In this document: positions 7,437 through 15,843 of the stretch, one piece after another
How positions within the stretch are numbered: position 1 is the stretch's first letter
How the letters are laid out: each line of letters starts with the position of its first letter
From: Streptomyces sp. CC0208
GTDB taxonomy: Bacteria > Actinomycetota > Actinomycetes > Streptomycetales > Streptomycetaceae
Length of the DNA: 64,000 bases
Direction: 5' to 3'
Assembly: GCF_003443735.1 (NCBI RefSeq)
Contig: NZ_CP031969.1
Span: 3,534,001 to 3,598,000, forward strand
Made by a program: the position numbers and the translations under genes
Notes under the pieces: model-generated
Seen by the model: the letters and a program-made list of their open reading frames with translations, nothing else
Databases searched by the model: none
Told to the model about the DNA's origin: nothing

Positions 7437-8606
7437 TTACCCCGCTTGTTCCTCGTTCACATAGACGCGGGGAACGCGCGTTCCGATGCGGGTCACGATT
7501 TCGTACGCGATGGTGCCCGCGGCCTGCGCCCAGTCCTCGGCGGTGGGCTCGCCCCGGTCGCCGGGGCCGAAGAGCACGGCCCGGGTGCCGGTGGGGGGCT
7601 CGTCGCCACCGAGGTCCACGACGAACTGGTCCATGGCGATCCGCCCGGCGACGGTGCGCCACTTGCCGTCGACCAGGACCGGTCCGGCCCCGGAGGCGTG
7701 GCGCGGGATGCCGTCCGCGTAGCCGACCGGCACGAGGCCGAGGGTCGTGTCGCCCGGGGTGACATAGCGGTGGCCGTAGCTGACGCCATGGCCGCCGGGG
7801 ACCCGCTTGACCAGTGCGATCGACGCCGACAGCGTCATCACCGGGCGCAGTCCGAAGTCGCCGGGGACGCCGAGCTCGGGGCTGGGCGAGATGCCGTAGG
7901 TCGCGATGCCGGTGCGGACGAGGTCGAAGTGGCTCTCCGGAAGGGTGAGCGTGGCGGGCGAGTTGGCGATGTGCCGCACCTCGGGGCGCACGCCCCGGCC
8001 CTCGGCGTGCGCCAGCATCTCCCGGAAGAGGGTGAGCTGGGCGGTGATGGAGGGATGGCCGGGCTCGTCGGCGCAGGCGAAGTGCGACCAGAGCCCGGTG
8101 ACGCGCAGGAGTCCTTCGGACTGTGCGCGCAGGGCCTCGGCGACCAGCTCGGCCCAGTCCTCGCCGGGCTGGCAGCCGTTACGCCCGAGGCCGGTGTCGG
8201 CCTTGAGCTGCACGCGCGCGGGGACACCTGCTTCGCGGGCCGCCGCGACGAGCTCCCGCAGCGCCCACATCCCGCTGACGGAGACGTCGAGGTCGGCCTC
8301 GATCGCCTCCCGCCAGGGGCCGCCGGGCGTCCACAGCCAGCACATGATCCGCCCCGGCAGCCCCGCCTTCCGCAGCGCCAGAGCCTCCTCCGGCGTGGCG
8401 GTGCCGAGCCATCGCGCGCCCGCCTCGACCGCGGCGCGGGCACAGGGCACCGCGCCGTGGCCGTAGGCGTCGGACTTGACCACGGCCATGAGGGCCGCGC
8501 CCGACGCGCGGGCGCGCAGGGCCCGCACATTGGCCCGCAGCGCGGCCAGGTCGATCTCGGCGCGGGCGCGCAGCGGTGCGGTCGGGGCGGTTGCTGTCTC
8601 GTTCAT
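7437..8606 (-). CDS. alr: Alanine racemase
   Basis: Interconverts L- and D-alanine with pyridoxal phosphate, supplying D-Ala for peptidoglycan. 389 residues, usual length. AVVKSDAYGHG carries the PLP Schiff-base lysine (Lys44), and GHGVSYGHRYV in the C-terminal domain contains the second catalytic tyrosine; VGYADGIPR and IAMDQFVVDLG are further family motifs. Cytoplasmic. It heads the alr-hydrolase-tsaE run; 72 bp separate its stop from the hydrolase start. The upstream M23 gene is closed by a hairpin, so alr probably has its own promoter. Confidence 0.97.
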   Translation of the reverse strand: MNETATAPTAPLRARAEIDLAALRANVRALRARASGAALMAVVKSDAYGHGAVPCARAAVEAGARWLGTATPEEALALRKAGLPGRIMCWLWTPGGPWREAIEADLDVSVSGMWALRELVAAAREAGVPARVQLKADTGLGRNGCQPGEDWAELVAEALRAQSEGLLRVTGLWSHFACADEPGHPSITAQLTLFREMLAHAEGRGVRPEVRHIANSPATLTLPESHFDLVRTGIATYGISPSPELGVPGDFGLRPVMTLSASIALVKRVPGGHGVSYGHRYVTPGDTTLGLVPVGYADGIPRHASGAGPVLVDGKWRTVAGRIAMDQFVVDLGGDEPPTGTRAVLFGPGDRGEPTAEDWAQAAGTIAYEIVTRIGTRVPRVYVNEEQAG

Positions 8607-8674
8607 GGCGCCCCCAGTGTCTCAGAGGCGACCGACACCGCCGATGAGCACGTCCCGGAACGCACCCAGGACGC

Positions 8675-8699
8675 ACCCACGCGCGCGTGACGCGTGGGT
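8675..8699 (-). terminator. Hairpin at the end of the M23 peptidase gene
   Basis: ACCCACGCG and CGCGTGGGT form a perfect 9-bp stem around a 7-base loop, touching the last base of the M23 stop codon. No U-tract, as is common for streptomycete terminators. It separates the peptidase gene from alr. Confidence 0.6.
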
Positions 8700-9322
8700 C
8701 ACAGGCTCAGACCGTGCCGGGCCAGGTACTTCACCGGGTCGATGTCGGAGCCGTACGGGCGCCGGGCGCGCACCTCGAAGTGCAGGTGCGGGCCGGTGGC
8801 GCGCCCGGTGGCTCCGCTGCTCCCGATCCGGGTGCCGGCCTTGACCTTGGCGCCCCGCGCGACCGAGATGCGCGACAGGTGGGCGTAGACGACGTACCGG
8901 GAATCGCTCAGCTTGATCGTCACGGCTTTCCCGTACGCCCCCGACCAGCTGGCCAGGACGACCACGCCGGTGCTCACCGCGTAAACCGGGGTTCCCGTCG
9001 GCACCGCAAGATCCACTCCGGTGTGGTAACCGGCCAGCCAGTTTCCCCGCACCCCGTAGCGCATGGTCACCCTGGCCCGTTTCCGGATGGGGCGAGTCCA
9101 CTTGGCCGGTGCGAGGGCGCGGTCGCTGACCTCGACATCCTCGGCGGCCGCCAGCAGCTCCTCGTATTCCTGGTCGTAGTCGCTGCCGCAGTTGCCGCCG
9201 GGCTCTTCCTCTAACGGTTCCGGGTGGTCCTCGCGGAAACCGAGAACGGGACTCCCCAGAACGACTGCCGCTCCTCCCAGCCATTCACGCCGGGTGGTGC
9301 CTCGTATATTTGGCTCATCCAT
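8699..9322 (-). CDS. M23 family (LytM/DD-endopeptidase type) peptidase, exported
   Basis: 207 residues. The N-terminus has RREWLGGAAVVLGSPVLG (residues 11-28), a twin-arginine-like export signal. The catalytic domain (about 85-207) has all LytM zinc and catalytic residues: His100 and Asp104 in HTGVDL, His148 in YAHLS, and His179/His181 in HLHFE. Such enzymes cut peptide cross-bridges in peptidoglycan, or act as activators of other hydrolases when degenerate; here the metal ligands are intact. Cys45 lies in an acidic low-complexity linker. A hairpin follows the stop. Its place beside alr suggests a cell-wall role but the target bond is not readable. Confidence 0.9.
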   Translation of the reverse strand: MDEPNIRGTTRREWLGGAAVVLGSPVLGFREDHPEPLEEEPGGNCGSDYDQEYEELLAAAEDVEVSDRALAPAKWTRPIRKRARVTMRYGVRGNWLAGYHTGVDLAVPTGTPVYAVSTGVVVLASWSGAYGKAVTIKLSDSRYVVYAHLSRISVARGAKVKAGTRIGSSGATGRATGPHLHFEVRARRPYGSDIDPVKYLARHGLSL

Positions 9323-9490
9323 GCGGCCAGCGAAACATCGCCCTTTCAGCTCCGCATATTCGGCCGACCGGTATTGGTCCCATCAGGTACTAGTTGGCGG
9401 CTACTCGTCCGTTTGCCGGTGTGCGACGGGGTGGGCGGTTGCCGGGGCGCGGCGGCGGGGGCATGTTTCGCCGCCACCGGCGGAAAGCCC

Positions 9491-10930
9491 TCACGCGTCC
9501 GTCACGTCCCGCCATGCCGACGGCACCGCCTCGGCCACGTCGTGCGCCCCCACCGGTGCCCCGTCCGCCGCGAACCGTCCGGCGAGACCGTGCAGGTACG
9601 CGGCCGTGCTGCCGGCGTCCAGGGCGCTCAGCCCCGAGGCCAGCAGGGACCCCGCGAGGCCGGACAGGACGTCCCCGCTGCCGGCGGTGGCCAGCCATGC
9701 CGTCCCGGTCGGGTTCACGCGTACGGCCCCGCCGCCCGCGTCGGCGACCAGCGTGGTCGACCCCTTGAGCAGCACGGTCGCCCCGTAGCGCCCGGCGAGT
9801 TCCCGCACCGAGGCCAGCCGGGCCCCCTCTACCTCCTCGCGCGGCACCCCGAGGAGCGCGGCGGCCTCTCCGGCATGCGGTGTCATGAGGGTCGGCGCGG
9901 TCCGCGCGCGTACGGCGTCCCGGTCGGCGAGCCGCAGCCCGTCCGCGTCGATGAGCACGGGCACGTCCGACGCCAGCACCTCCGCGACGGCCGAGGCGTC
10001 GCCCCCGGCCCCCGGTCCGACAACCCACGCCTGCACCCGCCCGGCCTGCTTCGGCCCCTGATCCGACACGAGCGTCTCGGGGAAGCGGGCGATCACGGCG
10101 TCCGCGGCGGGCCCGACGTACCGCACGGCCCCGGCGCCGCCCCGCAGCGCCCCGTACACGGCGAGCACGGCGGCCCCCGGATACCGCGCGGACCCGGCGG
10201 CGATCCCGACGACGCCTCGCCGGTACTTGTCGCTCTCGCCGCTCGGCACGGGCAACAGCTGTCGTACGTCGGCGTGTTGGAGGGCTTCCAGCTCCGGCTC
10301 GGCGGGCAGGACGGCCTTCAGCCCGATGTCGACGAGCCGCACCGAACCGGCGTACTCGCGCGCGGGATCGATCAGCAGCCCCGGCTTGTGCGTCCCGAAG
10401 GTGACGGTCAGGTCGGCCCGTACAGCCGCGCCGCGCACCTCCCCGGTGTCGGCGTCGACGCCGCTCGGCAGATCGACGGCGACGACGGCGGCCCGGGACC
10501 GTTCGGCCACCTCCGCCAGCCGGGCGGCGTCGGGCCGCAGCCCGCCCTTGCCGCCGATCCCCACGATCCCGTCGAGGAGCAGGTCGGCTTCCTCGATCAG
10601 CCGCTCGGCACCGTCGGTCCCGACGGCCCGCCCTCCGGCCCGCCGCAGCGCGGCCAGCCCCGCGGAGTGGGCGCGTTCGGGCGCGAGCAGCACGGCGGTG
10701 ACACCGGCGCTCCGCCGCGCGAGGCGCGCCCCCGCGTAGAGGGCGTCCCCGCCGTTGTCCCCGCTCCCCACGAGCAGCACGACCCTGCGGCCGTACACCC
10801 GCCCCAGCAGGTCCGCGCAGGCGGCGGCCAGTCCGGCGGCCGCCCGCTGCATCAGCGCGCCCTCCGGAAGCCGTGCCATCAGCTCCCGCTCGGCGGCCCT
10901 GACCGTCTCCACGTTGTACGCAGTACGCAT
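9491..10930 (-). CDS. nnr: Bifunctional NAD(P)HX epimerase/dehydratase
   Basis: 479 residues with two domains. Residues about 1-210 are the YjeF-N epimerase (GSGDNGGDALYAGARL, DLPSGVDADTG), which equilibrates R and S forms of hydrated NAD(P)H. Residues about 225-479 are the ribokinase-like, ADP- or ATP-dependent dehydratase (MTPHAGEAAALLG, VNPTGTAWLATAGSGDVLSG). Together they repair damaged nicotinamide cofactors. The gene lies between acpS and the M23 gene on the same strand, the usual streptomycete order. About 190 bp upstream contain no gene that I can support. Confidence 0.95.
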   Translation of the reverse strand: MRTAYNVETVRAAERELMARLPEGALMQRAAAGLAAACADLLGRVYGRRVVLLVGSGDNGGDALYAGARLARRSAGVTAVLLAPERAHSAGLAALRRAGGRAVGTDGAERLIEEADLLLDGIVGIGGKGGLRPDAARLAEVAERSRAAVVAVDLPSGVDADTGEVRGAAVRADLTVTFGTHKPGLLIDPAREYAGSVRLVDIGLKAVLPAEPELEALQHADVRQLLPVPSGESDKYRRGVVGIAAGSARYPGAAVLAVYGALRGGAGAVRYVGPAADAVIARFPETLVSDQGPKQAGRVQAWVVGPGAGGDASAVAEVLASDVPVLIDADGLRLADRDAVRARTAPTLMTPHAGEAAALLGVPREEVEGARLASVRELAGRYGATVLLKGSTTLVADAGGGAVRVNPTGTAWLATAGSGDVLSGLAGSLLASGLSALDAGSTAAYLHGLAGRFAADGAPVGAHDVAEAVPSAWRDVTDA

Positions 10931-11124
10931 GGGTCCGAGTCTCCCCCGTCGGCGACGATCTCGGTCAGACCGGTTGACACTTTTCCGCCAGCCGCCATGG
11001 CAGCTCTCCTCGGCGTGTGGGGACCGACTCTGGCCTCGCCGCCGTACAGCCGGTTGCCCCGTTCGCCTGTCGCCCTACCAAGAGCCTTCCGGCACGGCGG
11101 TCCCTGCCGCCGCCGCGGTGGCCG

Positions 11125-11496
11125 TCACCCCTCCGCGATCACGACGGCGGACGCGATCCCGGCGTCATGGCTGAGCGACACATGCCAGGACCGCACCCCG
11201 AGCGCGGCAGCCCGCGCGGCGACGGTCCCGGTGACCCGCAACCGGGGCTGCCCGCTGTCCTCCACGAACACCTCGGCATCGGTCCAGTGCAGCCCGGCCG
11301 GCGCCCCGAGCGCCTTGGCCAGGGCCTCCTTCGCGGCGAACCGGGCGGCGAGCGAGGCGATCCCCCGCCGCTCCCCGCTGGGCAGCGTCAACTCACTGTC
11401 CAGGAACAACCGCCGCGCCATCCCCGGCGTACGCTCCAGCGACGCCGCGAACCGCTCGATCTCGGCGACGTCGATACCGACCCCGATGATGCTCAT
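11125..11496 (-). CDS. acpS: Holo-[acyl-carrier-protein] synthase
   Basis: 123 residues, standard length for AcpS-type phosphopantetheinyl transferases. [12 protein letters not shown] supplies the metal-binding Asp9 and [14 protein letters not shown] the second metal ligand Glu57; [14 protein letters not shown] is the conserved C-terminus. It moves 4'-phosphopantetheine from CoA onto ACP of fatty-acid synthase, and in streptomycetes also onto many polyketide ACPs. Divergent from nothing nearby; it precedes nnr on the minus strand with a 194-bp gap. Confidence 0.95.
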   Translation of the reverse strand: MSIIGVGIDVAEIERFAASLERTPGMARRLFLDSELTLPSGERRGIASLAARFAAKEALAKALGAPAGLHWTDAEVFVEDSGQPRLRVTGTVAARAAALGVRSWHVSLSHDAGIASAVVIAEG

Positions 11497-11531
11497 CCGG
11501 GCACTTTACGATCCTCCCGGCGCCCTCAGGG

Positions 11532-12011
11532 TCAGCCCTGCCCAGGCGTCATCACCGGAACCGTCGTCTCCACGGGATCGCCGGGCTGCCACGCACCCGA
11601 AGTCCACTCCGGCGTGGGGGTCGGCCGGGGTGGGGCGGGGGGAGGAGTCGGGCCGCGGTTGGGGTTCTGGGGGATGCTGCCGGATCCACCGCCCGAGCCG
11701 CCCGCAGTCGTACCGGAACCACCTGTACGAATCGATCCCCCGGACCCACCCTCCTGGGACGAGGAAGTCAGCGCCCGGCGCGTCGGCGCGGATGTCGGGC
11801 TTGCCGAGGGCGTGGGGGACGCGGAGGGGGATTCACTCGGGGACGGGGACGCCGAGGGCTTGGCCTTGAGGGCATGCGCAGTCGGGGACGCCGAACTCGT
11901 CGGCGAACCTTCCGCACCCTTCGAGTCGGTCGAGCATCCGCCCACGCACAGGACGGTCAGGACCGTGGCCAGCCCGAAGGCGACGACACCCAGTGGACGT
12001 GCCGGACGCAC
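11532..12011 (-). CDS. Low-complexity lipoprotein
   Basis: 159 residues. The signal peptide ends in LCVGGC with lipobox Cys26, so the mature protein should be a lipid-anchored extracellular protein. The remainder is a disordered Ser/Pro/Ala/Thr tract with repeated PSASPS units followed by Gly-rich and Pro-rich stretches; there is no folded domain to identify. It ends 35 bp before acpS (same strand) and starts back-to-back with the phosphatase gene. Function unknown; such proteins often act as cell-wall spacers. Confidence 0.75.
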   Translation of the reverse strand: MRPARPLGVVAFGLATVLTVLCVGGCSTDSKGAEGSPTSSASPTAHALKAKPSASPSPSESPSASPTPSASPTSAPTRRALTSSSQEGGSGGSIRTGGSGTTAGGSGGGSGSIPQNPNRGPTPPPAPPRPTPTPEWTSGAWQPGDPVETTVPVMTPGQG

Positions 12012-12141
12012 GGGACCCCCATGTTCAGAACCAAGAGCGAAGAGAGTTTTACGCCGTCTTTACGCAGCCCGCAAGATCCTTACATGATTGCGCAGGTCGA
12101 AGTGACCATGATCATGCCAGATGTCAAGGAGACCGCTCACC

Positions 12142-12777
12142 GTGGAGCTTGAGATGACCGGCACGGCCACCCGTTACCTCTATCTCGCCCGGCACGGCGA
12201 GGCGTTGCCGGACGAGAGCGGGCTGACCGAGGCCGGCCGGGAGCAGGCCGCACTGCTGGGCCGACGCCTCCAGGACATTCCCTTCACCGCCGTTCACCAC
12301 GGCCCATTGCCCCGGGCGGCACAGACCGCCCGTCTGATCCACGATCAGTTGAAGAACGTCCCCCTGCGCGTCTCGGAGGTCGCGGGCGACTACGTGCCCT
12401 ACTTCCCCCAAAAAGACGAACTCCCGCCCGAATCCGCGGACCTCTACCTCCGCTTCCTCGCCGACACCACCGACGACGAGCGGGAGCAGGGCGCGGCGCT
12501 GGCCCGCCAGGCACTCGACCTGTTCACCGGCCCGGTGCCCGGCGAGGAGGACCGACACGAACTGGTCGTCACCCACAATTTCCTCGTCGCCTGGCTGGTC
12601 CGGGATGCCATGTGCGCCCCGAAGTGGCGCTGGCTCGGCCTCAACCACGCCAACGCGGCGCTCACGGTCATCTGTTACGCGCCCGGTCGAGCGGCCTCCG
12701 TCCTCGTCTCCAACGACATGCGCCACCTGCCCACCGAGCTGCGCTGGACCGGCTTCCCTCCCGAGTCGCACATCTGA
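12142..12777 (+). CDS. Histidine phosphatase superfamily protein (phosphoglycerate-mutase-like)
   Basis: 211 residues from the GTG at 12142, chosen because AAGGAGA lies nine bases upstream; ATGs at 12121 (would consume the Shine-Dalgarno) and 12154 are alternatives. LYLARHGEALP is the RHG signature with the phosphorylated His; HHGPLPRAAQTARLI supplies the second Arg, and VVTHNFLVAWLV the second catalytic His. Probably a soluble phosphatase; the substrate cannot be deduced. It is convergent with the ATP-binding gene at 12789, 11 bp away. Confidence 0.9.
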   Translation: MELEMTGTATRYLYLARHGEALPDESGLTEAGREQAALLGRRLQDIPFTAVHHGPLPRAAQTARLIHDQLKNVPLRVSEVAGDYVPYFPQKDELPPESADLYLRFLADTTDDEREQGAALARQALDLFTGPVPGEEDRHELVVTHNFLVAWLVRDAMCAPKWRWLGLNHANAALTVICYAPGRAASVLVSNDMRHLPTELRWTGFPPESHI

Positions 12778-12788
12778 CCCCGCACCGG

Positions 12789-13202
12789 TCAGGCCGCGGC
12801 CAGCTCGCACCACACGTACTTCCCCCGACTGCCGTGCCTGGCCAACGGCTGCCACCCCCACAGGTCGGCGCACGCCTTCACCAACGCCAGCCCCCTCCCC
12901 TCCTCCGCTTCCCGCAACAGGTCCAACTCCCCGGGCGGCTCTGGAGGTTCGGGGTCCGCGTCCCACGCCCCGATCCGCAGCACCCCGGCCGACCGGCGCA
13001 CCCGCAGGGCGGCGGGGCCCTTCGTATGGCGTACGGCGTTCGAGACCAACTCCGCCGCAAGGAGCTCCGCGGTGTCCGTGAGGCGGATCAGGCCGTGCAT
13101 CGTGAGGATGAGCCGGAGGGTGCGGCGGGCGACGGTGACGGCTCGGAGGTCGTTCGGGATGTACAGGGTGTACCCCCAGGCCGGGGGTTCGTTTTCGGGC
13201 AT
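12789..13202 (-). CDS. RsbW-like ATP-binding protein (HATPase domain)
   Basis: 137 residues of a single GHKL ATPase domain: AELLAAELVSNAVRHT is the N-box and EEGRGLALVKACADLWGW the G-box. The architecture matches the many small streptomycete RsbW/anti-sigma-like ATPases. It is divergent from an XRE/DUF5753 regulator and DUF397 genes, the composition of whiJ/abaA-like loci, in which such an ATPase is a recurrent member (recalled family knowledge). A kinase or anti-sigma role is possible but no partner sigma factor is nearby. Confidence 0.88.
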   Translation of the reverse strand: MPENEPPAWGYTLYIPNDLRAVTVARRTLRLILTMHGLIRLTDTAELLAAELVSNAVRHTKGPAALRVRRSAGVLRIGAWDADPEPPEPPGELDLLREAEEGRGLALVKACADLWGWQPLARHGSRGKYVWCELAAA

Positions 13203-13344
13203 GGATATGGGTCAACTCCGTTCAGAAGGAGGGTGGTTGGAGGCGGTGGCGGTGCCGCAGTCGTCACAGCAGGACGGAGCGGTGCACTTCCGCAGAGTAT
13301 GCGTTGCGTCACTGACGGTAGGGCTAACATGTGGACCGAAGCAA

Positions 13345-13362
13345 GCGGATCACGTGATCCGC
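13345..13362 (+). promoter_or_regulatory. 18-bp perfect palindrome upstream of the XRE regulator
   Basis: GCGGATCACGTGATCCGC reads identically on both strands and lies 20 bp before the start codon at 13383, between the divergent ATP-binding and XRE genes. Its location suits an operator through which the HTH protein represses or activates its own promoter. The binding protein is inferred. Confidence 0.65.
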
Positions 13363-13382
13363 CCCCGGACGAGGAGCACCCC

Positions 13383-14219
13383 ATGGTCCTGAGGCGCGAA
13401 CCCACCGCACGCCAGGTGCGACTGGGGACCGAACTGCGCAGACTTCGCGAGGCAGCAGGACTCACCGCTATCGAGGCCGCAGCGCTGCTCGGGGCGAATC
13501 GCGCCCAGATGAGCCACATCGAATCCGGGCTCGCGGGCGTGAGCGAGGAACGTTTGCGTCGCCTCGCGTCCCATTACGCGTGCGCGGACAAGGAGTTCAT
13601 CGAAGCGTTGGCCGAGATGGCCACCGACCGGACCCGTGGCTGGTGGGAGGAGTACCGAGGCCTGCTGCCCACGTCCTTCCTGGACCTGTCCGAGCTGGAG
13701 CACCATGCCCGGTTCCAGCACCACGTTGCCATCCTGTACGTGCCGGGCCTGCTGCAGACAGAGGACTACGCCCGTGCCGTCTTCTCCGACAGGCTCCCCG
13801 AACTCACCCATGACGAGATGGAGTTGCGCATCCAGCACCGGAAGGCGCGCCAGCGGATCACCATCCCGTACACGGCGGTGATCCATGAGGCCGCACTTCG
13901 GATCAGGGTCAGCGACCGCACCGCCTCAAAGGCCCAACTCGCCCGACTCCTCGAGCTGTCCGAGGCGGACCACATCACCTTGCGTGCCATCCCCTTCGAC
14001 CTGAACGGCTTCGCCAGAGCCTCAAGCACGATGACGTACGTGGGCGGCCCGCTGCCCAAGCTGGACACGGTGGTCCGGGACACGCCCCATGGCTCGATCT
14101 TTGTCGACGCCGAGGCCCAACTGCGCAGTTATCGGACGCGCTTCCATATGGTGGAAGCCGTATCACTCGCACCGGACCAGACCCGGGACTTCATCCAACG
14201 GCTGGCAAAGGAGCTGTGA
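13383..14219 (+). CDS. XRE family transcriptional regulator with DUF5753 (WhiJ-like)
   Basis: 278 residues from the ATG at 13383; the open frame extends far upstream but loses protein character. Residues about 12-66 are an XRE helix-turn-helix (LRRLREAAGLTAIEAAALLGANRAQMSHIESG). The rest is the DUF5753 effector domain, with the typical ILYVPGLLQTEDYARAVF and VVRDTPHGSIFVD segments. Streptomycetes carry many such WhiJ-like regulators paired with DUF397 proteins; the partner gene follows immediately. A perfect palindrome lies in the promoter. The role is probably developmental or antibiotic control, by analogy. Confidence 0.92.
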   Translation: MVLRREPTARQVRLGTELRRLREAAGLTAIEAAALLGANRAQMSHIESGLAGVSEERLRRLASHYACADKEFIEALAEMATDRTRGWWEEYRGLLPTSFLDLSELEHHARFQHHVAILYVPGLLQTEDYARAVFSDRLPELTHDEMELRIQHRKARQRITIPYTAVIHEAALRIRVSDRTASKAQLARLLELSEADHITLRAIPFDLNGFARASSTMTYVGGPLPKLDTVVRDTPHGSIFVDAEAQLRSYRTRFHMVEAVSLAPDQTRDFIQRLAKEL

Positions 14220-14227
14220 GGGACACC

Positions 14228-14413
14228 ATGGACAACTGGCGGAAGTCGTCCTACTCCGGCGGCGGCGACGGCAACGAATGCGTCGAGATCGCCACCCACC
14301 CCACCCACATATCCATCCGCGACTCCAAGACCCCCACCCGAGCCACCCTCACCCTCCCCACCCCCACCTTCACCACCTTCATCAACGCCCTGAAGAGCGC
14401 CCCCCATAACTAA
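14228..14413 (+). CDS. DUF397 domain protein, copy 1
   Basis: 61 residues, MDNWRKSSYSGGGDGNECVEI, the standard DUF397 start (W-KSSYS...-CVE). The ATG at 14228 has GAGGGA upstream; a GTG at 14216 overlapping the regulator stop is possible but its spacing to AAGGAG is only two bases. The gene is cotranscribed with the XRE gene and DUF397 proteins are thought to act as partners of these regulators. The C-terminal half is almost identical to copy 2 at 14612. Confidence 0.88.
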   Translation: MDNWRKSSYSGGGDGNECVEIATHPTHISIRDSKTPTRATLTLPTPTFTTFINALKSAPHN

Positions 14414-14483
14414 CCCGCGTAACCCACCGTGTAGCGACAAGGCCGTTCGGCGCCGCGCCCAGCGGCTGGGGGCAAGCGGACCT

Positions 14484-14603
14484 TCAGCGACTCCGAAAAA
14501 CCAACTCGCCGCTTCTTGAACTCGCTCCCGTAAAACTCAAGCCCGCGTCACTCGAACCCGAACCATCGTGTGAGTCCGTCCACCAGCTGATGAAAGAGCT
14601 ATG
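14484..14603 (+). pseudogene. Decayed 3' remnant of a second XRE/DUF5753 regulator gene
   Basis: Between the two DUF397 genes, fragments align by eye to the intact regulator: TCAGCGAC at 14484 matches 13909, CCAACTCGCC at 14501 matches 13932, and the segment from about 14545 encodes ASLEP...QLMKEL-stop, parallel to VSLAP...RLAKEL-stop of the regulator. The remnant ends at a stop codon followed by the start of DUF397 copy 2, as in the intact pair. Internal deletions are large. This is reading by eye, not an alignment. Confidence 0.6.
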
Positions 14604-14611
14604 AGGCCCCC

Positions 14612-14800
14612 ATGGACAGCTGGCGGAAGTCGTCCTACTCCGGCGGCGGCGACGGCAACAACTGCGTCGAGATCGCCACCCACCGCACCCACATATCCAT
14701 CCGCGACTCCAAGACCCCCACCCGAGCCACCCTCACCCTCCCCACCCCCACCTTCACCACCTTCATCAACGCCCTCAAGAACACCCCCATAACCCAGTAA
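14612..14800 (+). CDS. DUF397 domain protein, copy 2
   Basis: 62 residues, MDSWRKSSYSGGGDGNNCVEI, with only a handful of differences from copy 1 over its whole length, including at DNA level, so the duplication is recent or maintained by conversion. It follows the remains of a second regulator gene, so it is probably an orphan of a duplicated regulator-DUF397 pair. The product could still pair with the intact regulator upstream. The ending differs (ITQ versus HN). Confidence 0.85.
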   Translation: MDSWRKSSYSGGGDGNNCVEIATHRTHISIRDSKTPTRATLTLPTPTFTTFINALKNTPITQ

Positions 14801-14866
14801 CCCCGCGTAACCCCTCCTGCTAGCCTGCGCAGCACCGCGTATCGACCAGGCCAGGGGGACCGTCGT

Positions 14867-15826
14867 ATGGGCGAAAGTACTGTCGGCGGGGGCACCCCCC
14901 TGGTGACCGACCCGTTCGACGCGGTGCCCGGACTCGCGCCGCTGCGCGCCGCCGCGTGGGACGGTGACTGGGCTGCCACGCGGGCGTTCTTCGAGGGGAT
15001 CCCCGTCGCCGATGCCGAGGGCGTCTCCTTCGCGGCAGCGCTCCTCGCCGGGGTCGACCGGACCGAGTGGTACCTGGAGAAGGCGGCGAAAGCAGAGCCC
15101 GCCGACCCCCTCCCCCGCACCCTCCTCGCCGAGCGGTACATCCACCTCGGCTGGCGCGCCCGCGGCCGCGGTCTCGGCAAGGACGTCTCGCGGGACCAGG
15201 TCGAGTTGTTCCACGACTGGCTGCGCAAGGCGGAGTTGCTGCTGATCGAGGTGTGTGCGGAGCGGCCGGCGTACGTCCCGGCGTGGACCGCCCGGCTGGC
15301 GACCGCCCGCGGGCTGGTGCTGGGGCAGTCCGAGGCCCGGCGGCGTTACGACCGGCTGGCGGAGCACTACCCGCACCACGTCCTCGCGCAGTCACGGTTG
15401 CTTCAGCAGCTGTGCCCCAAGTGGGGCGGTTCGTGGGAGGCCGCGCACGGCTTCGCCCAGGAGTGCGCGAGTGCCGCGCCGGAGGGATCGCACGCCGGCG
15501 TCCTGGTCGCCGAGGCCCACGTGGAGCACTGCGCCGAGCTGGACGGTGCCCAGGCCAGGGAGTACCTGCGGGACGTGTCCGTCCGCGACGAACTGCGCCG
15601 CGCCGCCCGCGCGTCCGTCCTGCACCCCGACCACCGTCGCGACTGGCAGTGGACCGACAGCCACAGCACCTTCGCCCTGGCCTTCTCCCTGGGCGGCCAT
15701 CTCGGCGACGCCGCCCGGCACTTCGCCGCCCTGGGCGACACGGTGTCCGAGTCCTTCTGGCGGAACGTGCCCGACTGGAAGACCCGGTTCACGGAGTACC
15801 GCTCCGCCGCGTCGGCGACGCTCTGA
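14867..15826 (+). CDS. Hypothetical helical-repeat protein
   Basis: 319 residues, ATG with GGGGGA seven bases upstream. The sequence is rich in helical segments of TPR-like character (LAPLRAAAWDGDWAATRAFF, EWYLEKAAKAEPADPLPRTLLAERYIHLGW, WEAAHGFAQECASAAPEGSHAGVLVAEAHVEH), and resembles proteins labelled DUF4034 as I remember them, which I cannot confirm. There is no signal peptide or membrane segment. It lies 17 bp upstream of the M16-like peptidase gene on the same strand, so the two likely form an operon. I do not assign a function. Confidence 0.8.
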   Translation: MGESTVGGGTPLVTDPFDAVPGLAPLRAAAWDGDWAATRAFFEGIPVADAEGVSFAAALLAGVDRTEWYLEKAAKAEPADPLPRTLLAERYIHLGWRARGRGLGKDVSRDQVELFHDWLRKAELLLIEVCAERPAYVPAWTARLATARGLVLGQSEARRRYDRLAEHYPHHVLAQSRLLQQLCPKWGGSWEAAHGFAQECASAAPEGSHAGVLVAEAHVEHCAELDGAQAREYLRDVSVRDELRRAARASVLHPDHRRDWQWTDSHSTFALAFSLGGHLGDAARHFAALGDTVSESFWRNVPDWKTRFTEYRSAASATL

Positions 15827-15843
15827 GGGAGACGACACCCGAC

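Noticed and set aside
5559..8690. Long plus-strand open frame of over 1000 codons
   Set aside because: It is antisense to tsaE, the hydrolase and alr; its composition is the GC-driven shadow of those genes and it lacks any domain.
12124..13215. Minus-strand 363-codon frame spanning the phosphatase
   Set aside because: It overlaps two well-supported genes, and is Arg/Gly/Val-rich without a start signal.
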